Source: Nigrospora sphaerica
Lineage: Eukaryota > Ascomycota > Sordariomycetes > Amphisphaeriales > Apiosporaceae
Assembly (NCBI GenBank): GCA_018287875.1
Contig: JAGVVL010000015.1
Coordinates: forward strand, 1,302,001-1,366,000
Direction: 5' to 3'
DNA length: 64,000 nt
Below, piece by piece: positions 24,301 through 34,196 of this stretch. Position 1 is the first letter of the stretch. The number at the start of each line of letters is the position of its first letter. Both the position numbers and the translations under genes were made by a program. Under the pieces are notes generated by a model. It saw only the letters and a program-made list of their open reading frames with translations. It had not been told where the DNA came from and ran no database searches.

Positions 24301-25668
24301 TGCTGAGTACAAGTGGTTCCTCCGCGTCGTCGGGAGGCGGGCCGGACCCATCGCCACTGGCAAGGAGGATCCGTTGCAAAGCCTCGGCCGTGGCACCCTC
24401 GTCGCCGTTCTTATCATCGTACACTTTCCGGCAGAGCTCGGCAGAGTAGCCCGACTGTGAAAGCCGCTTGATGGCCGCCTCGCGCTTCAAGTCCGACGTC
24501 GCCGCGACCGATACACCGGCGCTGTAATTTTCCGGAAGCGCCCACTTTGGAAGGTCGTCCTCCGGGACATGGATCAGTAACCATTCCAGAGCCTCTTCGC
24601 GGTCTTTGCACTCCTCAACAGCCTCCTCGATGTGGCTTGGCCGGAACCCCGAAGTTGTGAATTCTTTAATGATCTCCTGCTTCTGCGCAGTGGACATCTC
24701 GACGCCGTGGGGGTTCCAGATGACCTCCCGGCGAAGCAAATCCTCGAGTTGGGACCGCGTCTTCCTCCCCATTTCGATCTTGGGAATGGCGGTCCAGCCC
24801 TTCATCGGGTTGGCCCCACCCCCTGCCGAGCCGCCGCTGCCGTGGCCTCGGAGAACCAGCCCGGACGCGCCGGGCATGTTCTTCGCCTTTTCTCGGATGG
24901 CTTCTTGTTCCTTCCGCTTCTTCTCGGCGGCAGACTTGTCGTCCTCACGCTGCTTCATGGTGGCAAAGGGGTCGGCATCGTACTGCCAGCCGTTGCCTTT
25001 CTTGACGTCCTCTTTCTTCAGCGCCTCGAACTCCTTCCACAGGGCCCTGTAGTCCGGGGGCAGCGTGGTGTGGATGTTCTTCATGCTGCAGACGCGGAAC
25101 AGAGCATACGTCGCCGCGGCATGGCGGGCCTCGAGGGCCGTAGGTTTGGTGACAAGATGCTTGTGCGTGGGCGGCAGCTTGAAGGGCGGAAGAGTCTGCA
25201 TCTCCTGCGTTTTAGGGTGCTTGGCGCTCAGGGTGACGAAGCACGAGTAGCCCTCCTCGGATTTTTGCATCTGGATGGGCATCAACTAAGTACACGCCAG
25301 CACCGCTGGGGCCGGCTGGTTCTGCTCACATTGTCGTAGCTCGGCTTGTTCCATTTCTGCTTCTGGCAGTGCTCTGAGAGCAGGTTGACGGGCAACTTGC
25401 CCGTCCAGCTGGCACCTCCCACGATCTGCTTCACCGACGGCTTCGGGGGCCCAGGCGGTTCCGACTCGGCAGCGCCTGGTTTCGCTGCGCCGGTCGAGCC
25501 CTGGCCGGCCTTCCTCTTGGGCTCCTTGGTCGAGTTTGTGAAGACGATGAAGTCATCTTCCCTGGGCGCAGGCGCGGCTTTTGCAGGCGTTTTGGACGAC
25601 TTCTTGGAAGAAGAGCCCGTTGTTGCCGGTGCAGGCGCCGGTGCCTTTTCTTTTCCTTTTTTTACCAT
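21315..25668 (-). CDS. DExH-box RNA helicase, DHX57/YLR419W type
   Basis: Predicted cytoplasmic ATP-dependent RNA helicase. Exons 25668-25330, 25285-21697, 21628-21541 and 21477-21315 (introns 44, 68 and 63 nt) give 1392 aa. Domain order: a Lys/Pro-rich N terminus; a UBA-like helix bundle (about residues 310-365; SHIEEAVEECKDREEALEWL); an RWD domain (about 450-560); the helicase core with Walker A GETGSGKST near 640, DEVH near 750, MSATLDA, and motif VI QRRGRAGR; HA2; and a C-terminal OB region. UBA plus RWD before a DEAH core is the DHX57/YLR419W arrangement. The unspliced frame ends in an unrelated tail after DLT. Removing introns 2 and 3 restores DLTPFNAFTLLLFSGAIELD and a typical C terminus ending at 21315. 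The 44-nt first intron is unusually short but keeps frame. Confidence 0.92.
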
Positions 25669-26081
25669 CTTGAGCTATGGAATTCCTGGTGTTGGCAAGC
25701 AGTGCTGGTTGCAATGTCGGGGGACACATAAAGGTTTGGTCGTGCTCATTGGGCCAAGGCCCGGCAATTCCCCGCCAGTAGTGCCATACAGTTTGTATTG
25801 ATAAAGAGAACTGTGTATGCTTAACCGTGTTGGGCGCCATAATCTTGGCTCCAGCACAGTGTCAGGCAATCGCTTGCCCGTTGAGAGGCCGCAAGCTGCA
25901 TAACAGGATGCGCTTGCACATCCCTCCTTTGCTCAGCGATATCTACCTGTCACCGGGTGCATACATGTATATTACATAGATCCCAAAAGTAGCAGGTAAA
26001 GGACTTCACCTACCCCGACATATCGTCCCTACGGTCGCAGCACAACGCATATTGGGCAGAAACGAAACACTTTGGCGGGTC
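25669..26081. promoter_or_regulatory. shared divergent promoter, helicase / HNT3
   Basis: 413 bp separating the helicase ATG (minus) from the HNT3 ATG (plus). It must carry both promoters and 5' leaders. It is A/T-richer around 25925-25990. No specific site is assigned. Confidence 0.55.
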
Positions 26082-27012
26082 ATGTCGTCAGGTCCAGAAG
26101 GTGCCGTCACCAATGAGGAGATCACGGGTGTGGCGCCCGCCCCTCCGGCTCGCGCGGCGGGCGTGGACACACAGAAGATACCAAACGATGCTTGTGAGTC
26201 TCTCCGCCGCCCAGGTATCTCGCGGGAGGCCCACGGTACTGAATGCTTATCAAGTCGAGAAACTCATGGCGCCCAAGAAGGCCGTGGCGGCAGGCGATGG
26301 GCCGCCCGCCGGGAGCGCATCCCCGCGCAGACCATCGGCCAACAGGAGCTTTCCCGGCCGGGACGGGCTCGGCGTCTACATCGCGAACCCGCAAGCCTTT
26401 CCCAGCAGCCGGGTAATCTACCATAACGACGAGTTCGTGGCCATCAACGACATGTATCCCAAAAGCGCCGTCCACTGCCTGCTTCTGCCCCGCAAGATCC
26501 CCAAAGACGTGGAGATGTACGAGGCCGCGCAGGATCCCGAGTTCCTCGCAGCAGCCAAAAAGGAGGCGCAGACGCTGAAGAAGCTCGTCGCTAAGGAACT
26601 GGAGCGGCGGTTCGGCAAGTTCAGCAAGGCCAGTGAGCTGCGCCAGAAGGTGCTGAGCGGCGAAGTTGAATGGGACGACGCCGAGCTCCCTCCCGGTCGG
26701 GACTGGGAGCGGGAAGTCCGGGTCGGCATTCACTCGGTCCCATCCATGAGCCATCTTCACATTCACGTCGCGTCACGCGACATGTTTTCAGACTCGTTGA
26801 AGATCAAAAAGCACTATAACTCCTTCAACACCAGTTTCCTCGTGGATCTGGACGAATACCCCCTCACAGAAGACGAAATGAGGCGAAGAAGGCATTCGGA
26901 CTGGTCCGAGCAAGATTTGGTGTGTTGGCGATGTGGGCACAACTTCAAGAACAAGTTCAAGCAGTTGAAAGAGCATCTGGCAGACGAGTTCGAGGCATGG
27001 AAGAGGGAATGA
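26082..27012 (+). CDS. HNT3: aprataxin-like DNA 5'-adenylate hydrolase
   Basis: Aprataxin/Hnt3 orthologue, a nuclear enzyme that removes AMP from abortive DNA ligation intermediates at single-strand breaks. Exons 26082-26193 and 26255-27012 (61-nt intron, donor GTGAGT, acceptor AAG), 289 aa. Splicing joins T|TC to give PNDAFEKLMAPKKA, matching the family's start of the HIT domain; the unspliced upstream frame is a chance extension. HIT core: NDEFVAINDMYPKSAVHCLLLPR, then the catalytic His triad SHLHIHVAS near residues 220-228. The C-terminal zinc finger has CWRCGHNF with KQLKEHL. All expected catalytic and Zn residues are present, so it is probably active. Short for the human enzyme because the FHA domain is absent, as is normal in fungi. 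Confidence 0.93.
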
Positions 27013-27373
27013 TTCCCGGCGCTGGGCTCGAACCCCTGAGGGCGTAGACACAAGATGGGTCAGTCGCATTGTAAGGAAGGATCCCAAGTCATACAAAAAC
27101 TCAGACCGAAGGGAACCGTCGCAGAGTAATAAACTTGCCATCATCGCAGCGCTTGGATTCAAAGCAAATAATACCAGCGAAAAACACGAATGCCCGGACC
27201 ATGCTACCTGATTTGTACCTATCCCTTATACCACATAGCGGCAAAACAAACAACTCATTTCCACGCCGACCGGCAAACACATCTTCATTTGTTCACGGCG
27301 TTCGGTTGACGCCGCTCATTCTCCCAAAAATGGTGGCCAGCAGCCCTGGCAGGTAGGCGCGCGGTGTCCTATT
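27013..27373. other. short intergenic region, convergent 3' ends
   Basis: 361 bp between the stops of HNT3 (plus) and the AT-hook gene (minus). Moderately A/T-rich, consistent with two 3' UTRs. Nothing else seen. Confidence 0.5.
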
Positions 27374-28188
27374 CTAATCGTCCTGTGGAGGACACGGGGT
27401 CAGCTATGCCGCCGACGGGGATCAAGAAGGGGGCTGCTACCTGAGGCGTGATATCGCCATCGTCATGTGCGTCTGAGACATCAGCTTTGGACCCCAAATC
27501 CACATCACTCTCTGCTGCGGCTGGTGTGAGCTGTCGCGCACGGGTGACGCGTCAAGCTGTTCGGCGCGCCGAGTCTGCGGGCTAGATTCGCGCCTCACTC
27601 ACCATTCTGGTCATCGTCGCCGTCCTCCTCCTCGTCAGCAGTGGCGGCGCCCTCGGCGTCGTCGTACTGCTCGTCGTCCTGCTCCGCGTCGGGCTCCTCG
27701 TCATCATCCTCTCCATCCTTGTTGTCGTCCGAGTTTTTGTCCTCGACGTCCTCGTCGGCGCCGGCGCTCTTGCGCGGCCGGCCGCGCTGCGACTTGGCGC
27801 TACCAGTAGCGGCGGCGGCGGCCTTCTTGGTCGCGGACTTGGGAGTGGCAGCCTTCTTGGGAGTGGCGCCGGCCGTCGACACGTCCGACTTACGAGGTCG
27901 TCCCCGGCCACGGGTGGTACCAGGAGCAGCATCCGACTTGGCGGCGGGTTTGGCCTTGGGAGCGGCCTTGGCGGCGGCTTTCTGGGAAGGGTCCTTGGGG
28001 GGTCTGCCGCGAGGTCGGCCAGTGGGAGTCTTGACAGCTTTGCTAACGCCGTTCTTAGGAGGACGGCCACGGCCACGCTTGGGGGTCGCCGCCGGGTCGG
28101 CGGCCGAAATGGGCTCGTCCTTCTTAGGAGCAGCCGCGGCGCGAGGCGTGCGTCCCGCCGGACGACCACGCGTGCGGGTGGAGGCCAT
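27374..28188 (-). CDS. AT-hook DNA-binding protein (HMG-I/Y-like)
   Basis: Small chromatin protein with about five AT-hooks: RGRPAGR, KRGRGRPPK, GRPRGRPPK, TRGRGRPRK and QRGRPRK, spread over the first ~150 residues between Lys/Ala/Pro linkers. A highly acidic tail follows (DEDVEDKNSDDNKDGEDDD and on). This is the HMGA-like layout for minor-groove binding at A/T-rich DNA. The start at 28188 (MASTRTRGRP) is preferred over the longer in-frame extension. In exon 1 the frame would stop at TGA near 27595. A perfect donor GTGAGT overlaps that stop, and splicing to 27514-27441 continues with an equally acidic segment (AESDVDLGSKADVSDAHDDG). It then goes to a last mini-exon 27382-27374 (DD stop), preceded by a GCTGAC branch. 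Model length 222 aa. The tail structure is tentative; the AT-hook core is secure. Confidence 0.8.
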
Positions 28189-29146
28189 TGCAGCGGTGCG
28201 AAGCAATGTGCTAAAGAGAGGATAGGCTTCCGAGAATTTCCAGAGCCGCGCGACTGATGACAAGATTTTTGCGGATTTTTTGGGTCATGAAAAGGAAAAT
28301 GGAAGAAATGGCGAAAGATAGGTGTTGGATGGCCAGACGGATGCATGGACGGATGCGATGCATGGGAATACTACCTACATCCCTACTTTACCTAGAACTA
28401 CCTAAGGACGTGACGCGCGCGCGCGCTGTTTTGCGCGCCAAAGACGGGATTGTGGACCGTGCTTTCCCATCTGGAGCTTGACGCATGGGAAACTCTAGAC
28501 CTGCAGGGTCCGCCGCCGACATACTTAGGGGATTGCTTTGAGGGATACCGTGACGCTAAGTACCGTCCTCCAGTGGCCGGGAAGGGCCACCTGGCGCCGT
28601 AGAATATAGTACCGTCATTACACACAAGTGCCACCTAGTTCTTGGCCTGGACTCCTTGGGTAAGTAAATACTGGCCTTGCCTTTTGACTGGCATTCGCCC
28701 TTCCCATACCCTGAAAGCATTGACGCTTCGAGGCAGAACCCCAGGTGCAGGGCCGCCAGTACGGTACCTGGGGTGCAGGGCGGGCTAGGCACTTCCAGTA
28801 TCTGCCCGTTCAATGGGTACGTGATGTAACCTATCCACGGATCCAGTCCATACCAACCAGGCTTCCCCCTACGCTTCAGGCGCCATGCTACAGTGGATGG
28901 AAGGCAAGAGGAATGGCCCTCAATGCCAAACGCTCTTTCGTCCGACCGACCAGCGGTGTTCTAACAGGCAAACTACTTCTCAAGGCGGTACGCGTTGTGC
29001 GGGTTCCCCGGGCCCAACATGGTGTCTGACCGGGGGAATGGTGCTCGATCACGCCTCCGAACCTAGTAGTAAACTCTTATTCAGGAGGCCCCCAGCAAGC
29101 ATCTTATTCCGCAAAACCCCCAATACTGGTGTTCCTGATGCCATTT

Positions 29147-29163
29147 GGGGGGGGGGGGGGGGG
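29147..29163. repeat. poly-G homopolymer, 17 bases
   Basis: An uninterrupted run of 17 G. Such long runs are rare and prone to slippage and sequencing error. It could form a G-rich structure on the plus strand. Confidence 0.9.
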
Positions 29164-29428
29164 TGACACCCGAACTTTTACAAGGCAACTTTTGTTGTTA
29201 TTGGGGGGACTCGCCGTCATCTATGGGTGCTGCTTACCAGCCGTTCGACTACCACAGTCACGCGATCAGCTAGCCAACCCTGCAGACTTGGAAGGTCTGA
29301 CTATAACGAACACCCGCCCCTCTTCGCACTCAGCAATCGACCAACACCTGCCTTTTGTCCAGGCGCTCTCGGATGGAGGACCATGTTGCGTCTCGAAGCG
29401 GGAAAACGGCTACTGCATTATCGACATA

Positions 29429-30080
29429 CTACGGCGACCGGCGCGCGCTGTAGCTACGAAAACAACCTCTAACTGAACTCGCTGCTTCCTTTTTCGGACC
29501 ATCTGCCTGGCCCGGTCCCTGATGATGTTCGCTGCGTGGTCGAGAGACCAACGCCCGAATGACGCGGATGGTCATTCCCCATGCCCTAAGAGCGCCGAAC
29601 AGGCGACCAGCCATTGTACGGCCGCCGCAAAGAATTGAGGCGAGGCGAGGCGCATCACCCGCGATATGCCGTACGGGCGGAGGTGGCGGCGCATCGCCAC
29701 ACCGAGCGAGCGGTTTCCGGCAAGCCAGCCTTTTTCGACCTCGGCGAAGAAGCTTTGGGACGCGCCGTAAAAAGGCCACGCGCAGCTTTTGTCGTTGGCG
29801 ACGTTGAGGAACTCTGCCGACGAGGCCAGCAACGACATTGCTTAAGGGGCCCCTGCCCCTATCGTGCACCTCGTTGATGATGGCACTGGCCTCGCCGACT
29901 TCGATGAGCTTCGCCAAGTTATTCCAGACGCCCATCCCCGGTTTGGCCCGGTTGACGTTTGCAAAGCCGCTGCCGTGGGCGGCACGAACTTGGGGAACCA
30001 CGCTGTGCCGCTCGAAGGCACTGCCGCTATCGTGAGGCGCATGGTGACGCAACCTTTTATCATGTTGCCCTTGCCGCTAT
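29429..30080. other. possible decayed gene fragment, unassigned
   Basis: The minus strand has a 207-codon open frame (30052-29429). A different minus frame (29838-29572) reads smoothly through FYGASQSFFAEVEKGWLAGN and MRRHLRPYGISRVM. The plus strand at 29864-30082 has strongly G-first codons reading DDGTGLADFDELRQVIPDA. Such coding-like character spread over several frames without a single consistent model can come from a broken gene or simply from GC-rich composition. I do not recognise a family and cannot choose a strand. Confidence 0.2.
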
Positions 30081-30626
30081 AAGTCGCCCCTGCGGGCCCT
30101 ATACGGCCACATAGCCAAATGTGCAGTAGAAAATCCTCGGCTACCCCTCACAGCAGCGACTGGGCCAAATTGGGATGAGGGACTGCGGTCCGGCAGCGTT
30201 GAGATTGGTGTCATGCAACCCTCATGTATCAAATTATGCAGCTGCGAATCATTTCTGTGCGTCGATATTCACTGATGTTATCACAGCGATGCCCTCTACC
30301 AGCCCACTCCAAATTGGGGCCCAGGGAATGGAAATCAATATCGACCTGCATCTTCGATACCTTAGCCCGGGAGCTTGATCCAGCACGAATCACAAGGAAC
30401 GGCGTGTCAACTGCCGTGGAACCACACTTGTCAGCAACACCTACGAGAAGGCGAAAGCTCTAGGCATAAGACGAGGACCAGAGGAGAGGTATGTTACCTG
30501 TGAGGCTTGGGAGGTGCCTGCCGTACATTCGGGTCAAGTACTCGCAGAAAAAGGAAAGTCCACAGCTGTTCAGCCCGCCTTCCACCCTGTGATAACTACC
30601 AGCCACCAGCATTTACCGCCGAAGTC

Positions 30627-31735
30627 ATGATTGCCGCGGAGTCAACAACAGGATACGCCGTCCGCACGATCTCCAAGATATCCCTGCAAGACTATAATAC
30701 CAGGCTCGACGAGATTACCTCGCAGCTGGTTGCGGCGGCGGAGACGGATGGTTTCTTTACCCTCATCAACCACGGCATCTCGGCCGAGGAGGTCGAGGCC
30801 CAGTTTGACGGCTGCCGAGCGCTTTTTCGCCCTCCCGGACGAGGTCAAGGCCACGGTCCCGTTCTCCCACATGAACACCGGCTGGGAGAAGAAGGCTCAG
30901 ATCCGGCCCAGCATTGGAAAACCCGACCAGAAAGAATCGTACCAGATGCAGCATGGCGACAACATGAGGGGCATGTGGCTGCCTGACGACGTGCTCCCGG
31001 GGTTTCGCGAGCAGAGTTTGGGGTTTATGTACCAGGTACAGAAGGTGTCGGAGAAGCTCATGGTCTGCTTTGCCCGGGGCATGGGGCTCGCCGATGGCTT
31101 CTTCACCGAGTGTCACGACGTGTCAAAACCAAACACCCAGACTGCCCTCCGGGCCCTCCGCTGTTTTGCACTCGATCCGACGGCGCCGGTTCCGGATGGG
31201 CACTACCGGGCCGGCGCCCATGCTGACTGGGGCTTCCTAACTTTGCTCTTCCAGAAGCCGGGCCAGGTCGGATTGGAAATCTGCCCAGGACGCGAGGTCT
31301 CCACCGCCTATGGCACCGGAGATACTTGGACCAAGATCGAACCTGTGGCGGGCGAGATTGTGTACAACATGTGGGTTGGCCGCATACGGGTGGGCTGGCT
31401 TGTTGGGTGCAGGTAAAGGGGACCCAATTGCTGACCTAACGTACAGAGGAGGTCTCCTCATGTCATGGTCTGACGATCGCTTCAAGTCGACATTTCACCG
31501 GGTCAGGACGCCGCAGAATCCGGCATGGGACAATTTCGGGCCGCGCTACAGCCTCGCGTACTTCAACCAGCCCAACGTAGATTGCCATGTGCAGGGTCCG
31601 CTCAAGAAACACCCCATGGTGACAGGGTCCGAGTTCATCAAGGCCGCCTTGCAGCGAAATTTTGCCGCCCTAGAGGGCCAAAAAGCGGCGGCCAGGCTGC
31701 TGGACGCCGACAACAGACTCGCGGGGCCATCGTGA
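30627..31735 (+). CDS. 2-oxoglutarate/Fe(II)-dependent dioxygenase (isopenicillin N synthase-like), apparently frameshifted
   Basis: Predicted non-haem iron 2-oxoglutarate oxygenase. Starting at ATG 30627, the frame reads the family's N terminus (ISKISLQDY, then TDGFFTLINHGISAEEVEAQF). From about 30801-30825 the homologous reading continues only in the +1 frame (AAERFFALPDEVKATVPFSH). There is no room for an intron at this point. The rest is intact: HxD iron ligands in GAHADWGFLTLLFQ, a 76-nt intron at 31371-31446 with branch GCTGACCTAACG, then GGLLMSWSDDRFKSTFHRVR carrying the distal His, and the 2OG-binding Arg-x-Ser in GPRYSLAYF. Without the break the length would be about 345 aa, normal for the family. 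Either a one-base sequencing error or a recent inactivating mutation. Substrate unknown. Confidence 0.8.
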
Positions 31736-32018
31736 CGGGCTCGGGCATCGGATTGTAAGCGACGCTGTCCAGCCGGGGTGTTCCCCACGATAATTTCCTC
31801 GCCTCGCGGTGCCACCAATGACAGGAGCGGACCGGCGGACGGAGGCCGCTCCTTGTACAATCGTATGGATGTAGCAGGGAAGCTTTCTGGAGCAGTGTGA
31901 GACCAAGCGTCGAACCCCATACGCTCCATCATCTAGCCTGCTTGCTTTCTCCAAAAAGGGTAGTAGATATACACGACTCAATTTGGGGTGTGCTTCACGA
32001 TGTAGCTTCTGTGGTTGC

Positions 32019-32897
32019 CTAGGCCTCGTGACAGTAGCATATCGCCTTGGCCGTGGCTGTCAAGAGTCCCTCGGCCTTGTTGCGGCTACAACGACTTGCG
32101 GCCACGCACCCCCAGACAAGATGGTCGGGACGGTTCCCGGCGTTGCAGATGTTAATACGCAGCGGAGGATCAACGTGCCTGTTGCATTCATAAGGCAGAG
32201 AGCAGGCCACTGCCGCTGGACTGCAGCGGGAGGGCTGAACCACATTGCCACGTTCCATCGGACGGGAACAGCCGGCCAGACGGATCCTGGCAATTTTGCG
32301 AGGGCCTCGAAGGGCGTCGTTGAATGTCCTGTTCGCCTTTTTTCCCCCTACCATCAACGCTGAAACGCCAGGCGGCTGCCAGGGGGGGCCGCCTCGGCCC
32401 CAGAACACCAAGAGGGCAATAATTAGGGTATCCATCCAACTCCCCACAGCAAGGTGCTCTGGTGGCTGACTAGCCTTCGACAACCGTGCCCAGTCTCGCG
32501 ATAGCGTCGGCCCTGTCCAGGGTTTTCTCAGGCCCATTGGCCACATCAACGGCGACAAGTGCAGATCATGGGCCAAAGAGATGGATAAATCTGCGCTCCG
32601 CATACGCTGGTGGATTGGCCCCGATGTTTGTGCGATGTGCGTTTTGGGCATCCCATACGTTGGAGAGCTGGCTGACGACCTGGTGACAGCGACAACCGCC
32701 TGGGGCCACCAGTTAATAAGCCGACTCATATCGTCGTCTTCGTATTTTCTCTCACCAAAGGGTCCGCGGCCGCGCAAAGTGACCGAGGTGACCGAGGTGA
32801 CCGAGGTGACCAAGGTGGCCGGATATACAAGGACCAGAAACACGGGCAGCGTCGTCCATTCGTCTGGGTTCTCCGGCAGTTCGGCAACTGCTGGCAT
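32019..32897 (-). CDS. dubious 292-codon open frame
   Basis: Longest frame in this stretch, starting MPAVAELPENPDEWTTLP with a TSVTSVTSVT segment that is simply the 9-bp repeat translated. The composition (Trp, Cys, Pro, Arg scattered) is not convincingly protein-like, and competing frames on the plus strand are also open (for example 32581-32901). No motif recognised. Listed only so the reader knows it exists; probably not a gene. Confidence 0.12.
   Translation of the reverse strand: MPAVAELPENPDEWTTLPVFLVLVYPATLVTSVTSVTSVTLRGRGPFGERKYEDDDMSRLINWWPQAVVAVTRSSASSPTYGMPKTHIAQTSGPIHQRMRSADLSISLAHDLHLSPLMWPMGLRKPWTGPTLSRDWARLSKASQPPEHLAVGSWMDTLIIALLVFWGRGGPPWQPPGVSALMVGGKKANRTFNDALRGPRKIARIRLAGCSRPMERGNVVQPSRCSPAAVACSLPYECNRHVDPPLRINICNAGNRPDHLVWGCVAASRCSRNKAEGLLTATAKAICYCHEA
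32779..32814. repeat. 9-bp tandem repeat, four units
   Basis: Three exact GTGACCGAG units followed by GTGACCAAG. Because the unit is a multiple of three it translates to a clean tripeptide repeat on either strand, which makes the surrounding frames look more gene-like than they are. Confidence 0.9.
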
Positions 32898-33829
32898 TTA
32901 GGCAGTCCCCTGTATTCCCGCCTGTCTACAACAGGGGGGGGAACCAACAGCGCGGGCGACGATGCTGGGTTGACACGTGCGTATATAGGGACTCGACTCA
33001 GGGTCGTCGGCTTTTTAGGCGTACGCAGGTATCTATCTATAGCCTGCGCAGGCCTAACACCCGTCCGTCCGTCCATCTGTGACGGGTCTAGCCCGGGTTT
33101 TCATGCCTTAGTTCCTGGGGCCAGGGGCTGCCTCGCGCTCCGTCCTTGGAAGCGATGCGAGCCATAGACGGCGGCGGCACCTCGGAATCTGGGAAGCAGG
33201 CAGGTAGGTTCGTATAAAACGACGGCCCCAAACCGTAACGAGACAAGGTGGGATTGGGGAGCCAGACGACCAGAGAACGGGGATGGAAAGATGGGAAGAT
33301 GGGAAGGGGGGGAGGAGATGACGGGATGCGTCGGGGGTGCCAAGATAGAAGGCGCTAGGCACAAGTACGATATGGTGGGACAAGTCGGAGGACTGCGTGA
33401 ATGAGAGGGATAATTGTACGTGATGGCGAACCAGTCAGGGCGAGGGAAATGGGGGAGAAAGCTGGGGGACCCGGGCTCACCGGTACCCTGTGATCCCGGT
33501 CACCCTAAGACATTTGACACTGGGAAGGAGAAAAACAAGCGAGGAGAGCGGCGCAGGCGACGACGACCCCGTATGCCTGACCAAACCAAATGCGTCTTTG
33601 GGGGGGGGGGAAGAGGATATGTAGCATAATGCGCATCCTCCAATATCGCCTGGGTTGAACCTTAGGACCCGAGCTAAGGACGATTAAGTAATACAGACGG
33701 GCCAAGCTTGGTCTTTTTCCTCGTCCCGTTTCCATCCCAACTCTGCACACCACGTTGAACGTAGTCTAGCAGACCCGGCCACCCAGGCGGACGCGAGAGA
33801 TTGATTGAGTTGGCCAGGCCCCGGCGTAT

Positions 33830-33843
33830 CCCCCCCCCCCCCC
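33830..33843. repeat. poly-C homopolymer, 14 bases
   Basis: Run of 14 C in the upstream region of the Thr-rich membrane protein gene. Slippage-prone. Confidence 0.85.
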
Positions 33844-34196
33844 TTCCCTTGTTCATTACACGACTCCGTTCACCACCGGTCGCTCTATCTTCCCGTTTAG
33901 CCCCGGCCAACACCGTCGTTGGTGTTTTGTTGATCTTCTTCTCCATCCGCCATCCCGTTGCTTCCATTGACTCAACCTGTCTTAATCTTCTTATTGTATA
34001 ATCGAAAGAACCCGCTTCGCTTCTGTCAGACATTGGGCGCACCGGTACAAAGTTACAAGGCCCCTCGTGTAACCTTCTCACCAACCAAAGCGACGAATCA
34101 ATCGAGTCTGCGGCCGCCACACCCGCAAGCGAGGGAGGGAGGGAGAGAGAGTGAGCCAGTGAGAGAGTGTGTGTGAGAGGGAGAGATTGAGAGCGA

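Larger units (their letters stand above)
28189..30626. other. intergenic region with unassigned protein-like fragments
   Basis: 2.4 kb upstream of both the AT-hook gene (minus) and the dioxygenase (plus). It carries TACCTA-rich sequence at 28370-28405, a (GC)n-like CGCGCGCGC at about 28414-28423, and a 17-base G run at 29147-29163. At 29.4-30.1 kb several overlapping frames on both strands have coding-like composition but no continuous gene; see the separate entry. Confidence 0.45.
31736..34196. other. intergenic region with dubious ORF and homopolymers
   Basis: 2.5 kb between the dioxygenase and the Thr-rich membrane protein. Contents: one 292-codon minus-strand frame listed separately, a 9-bp tandem repeat at 32779-32814, a G run at about 33600-33610, a 14-base C run at 33830-33843, and a GA-rich leader directly before the gene at 34197 (about 34131-34193). 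No supported gene. Confidence 0.5.
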
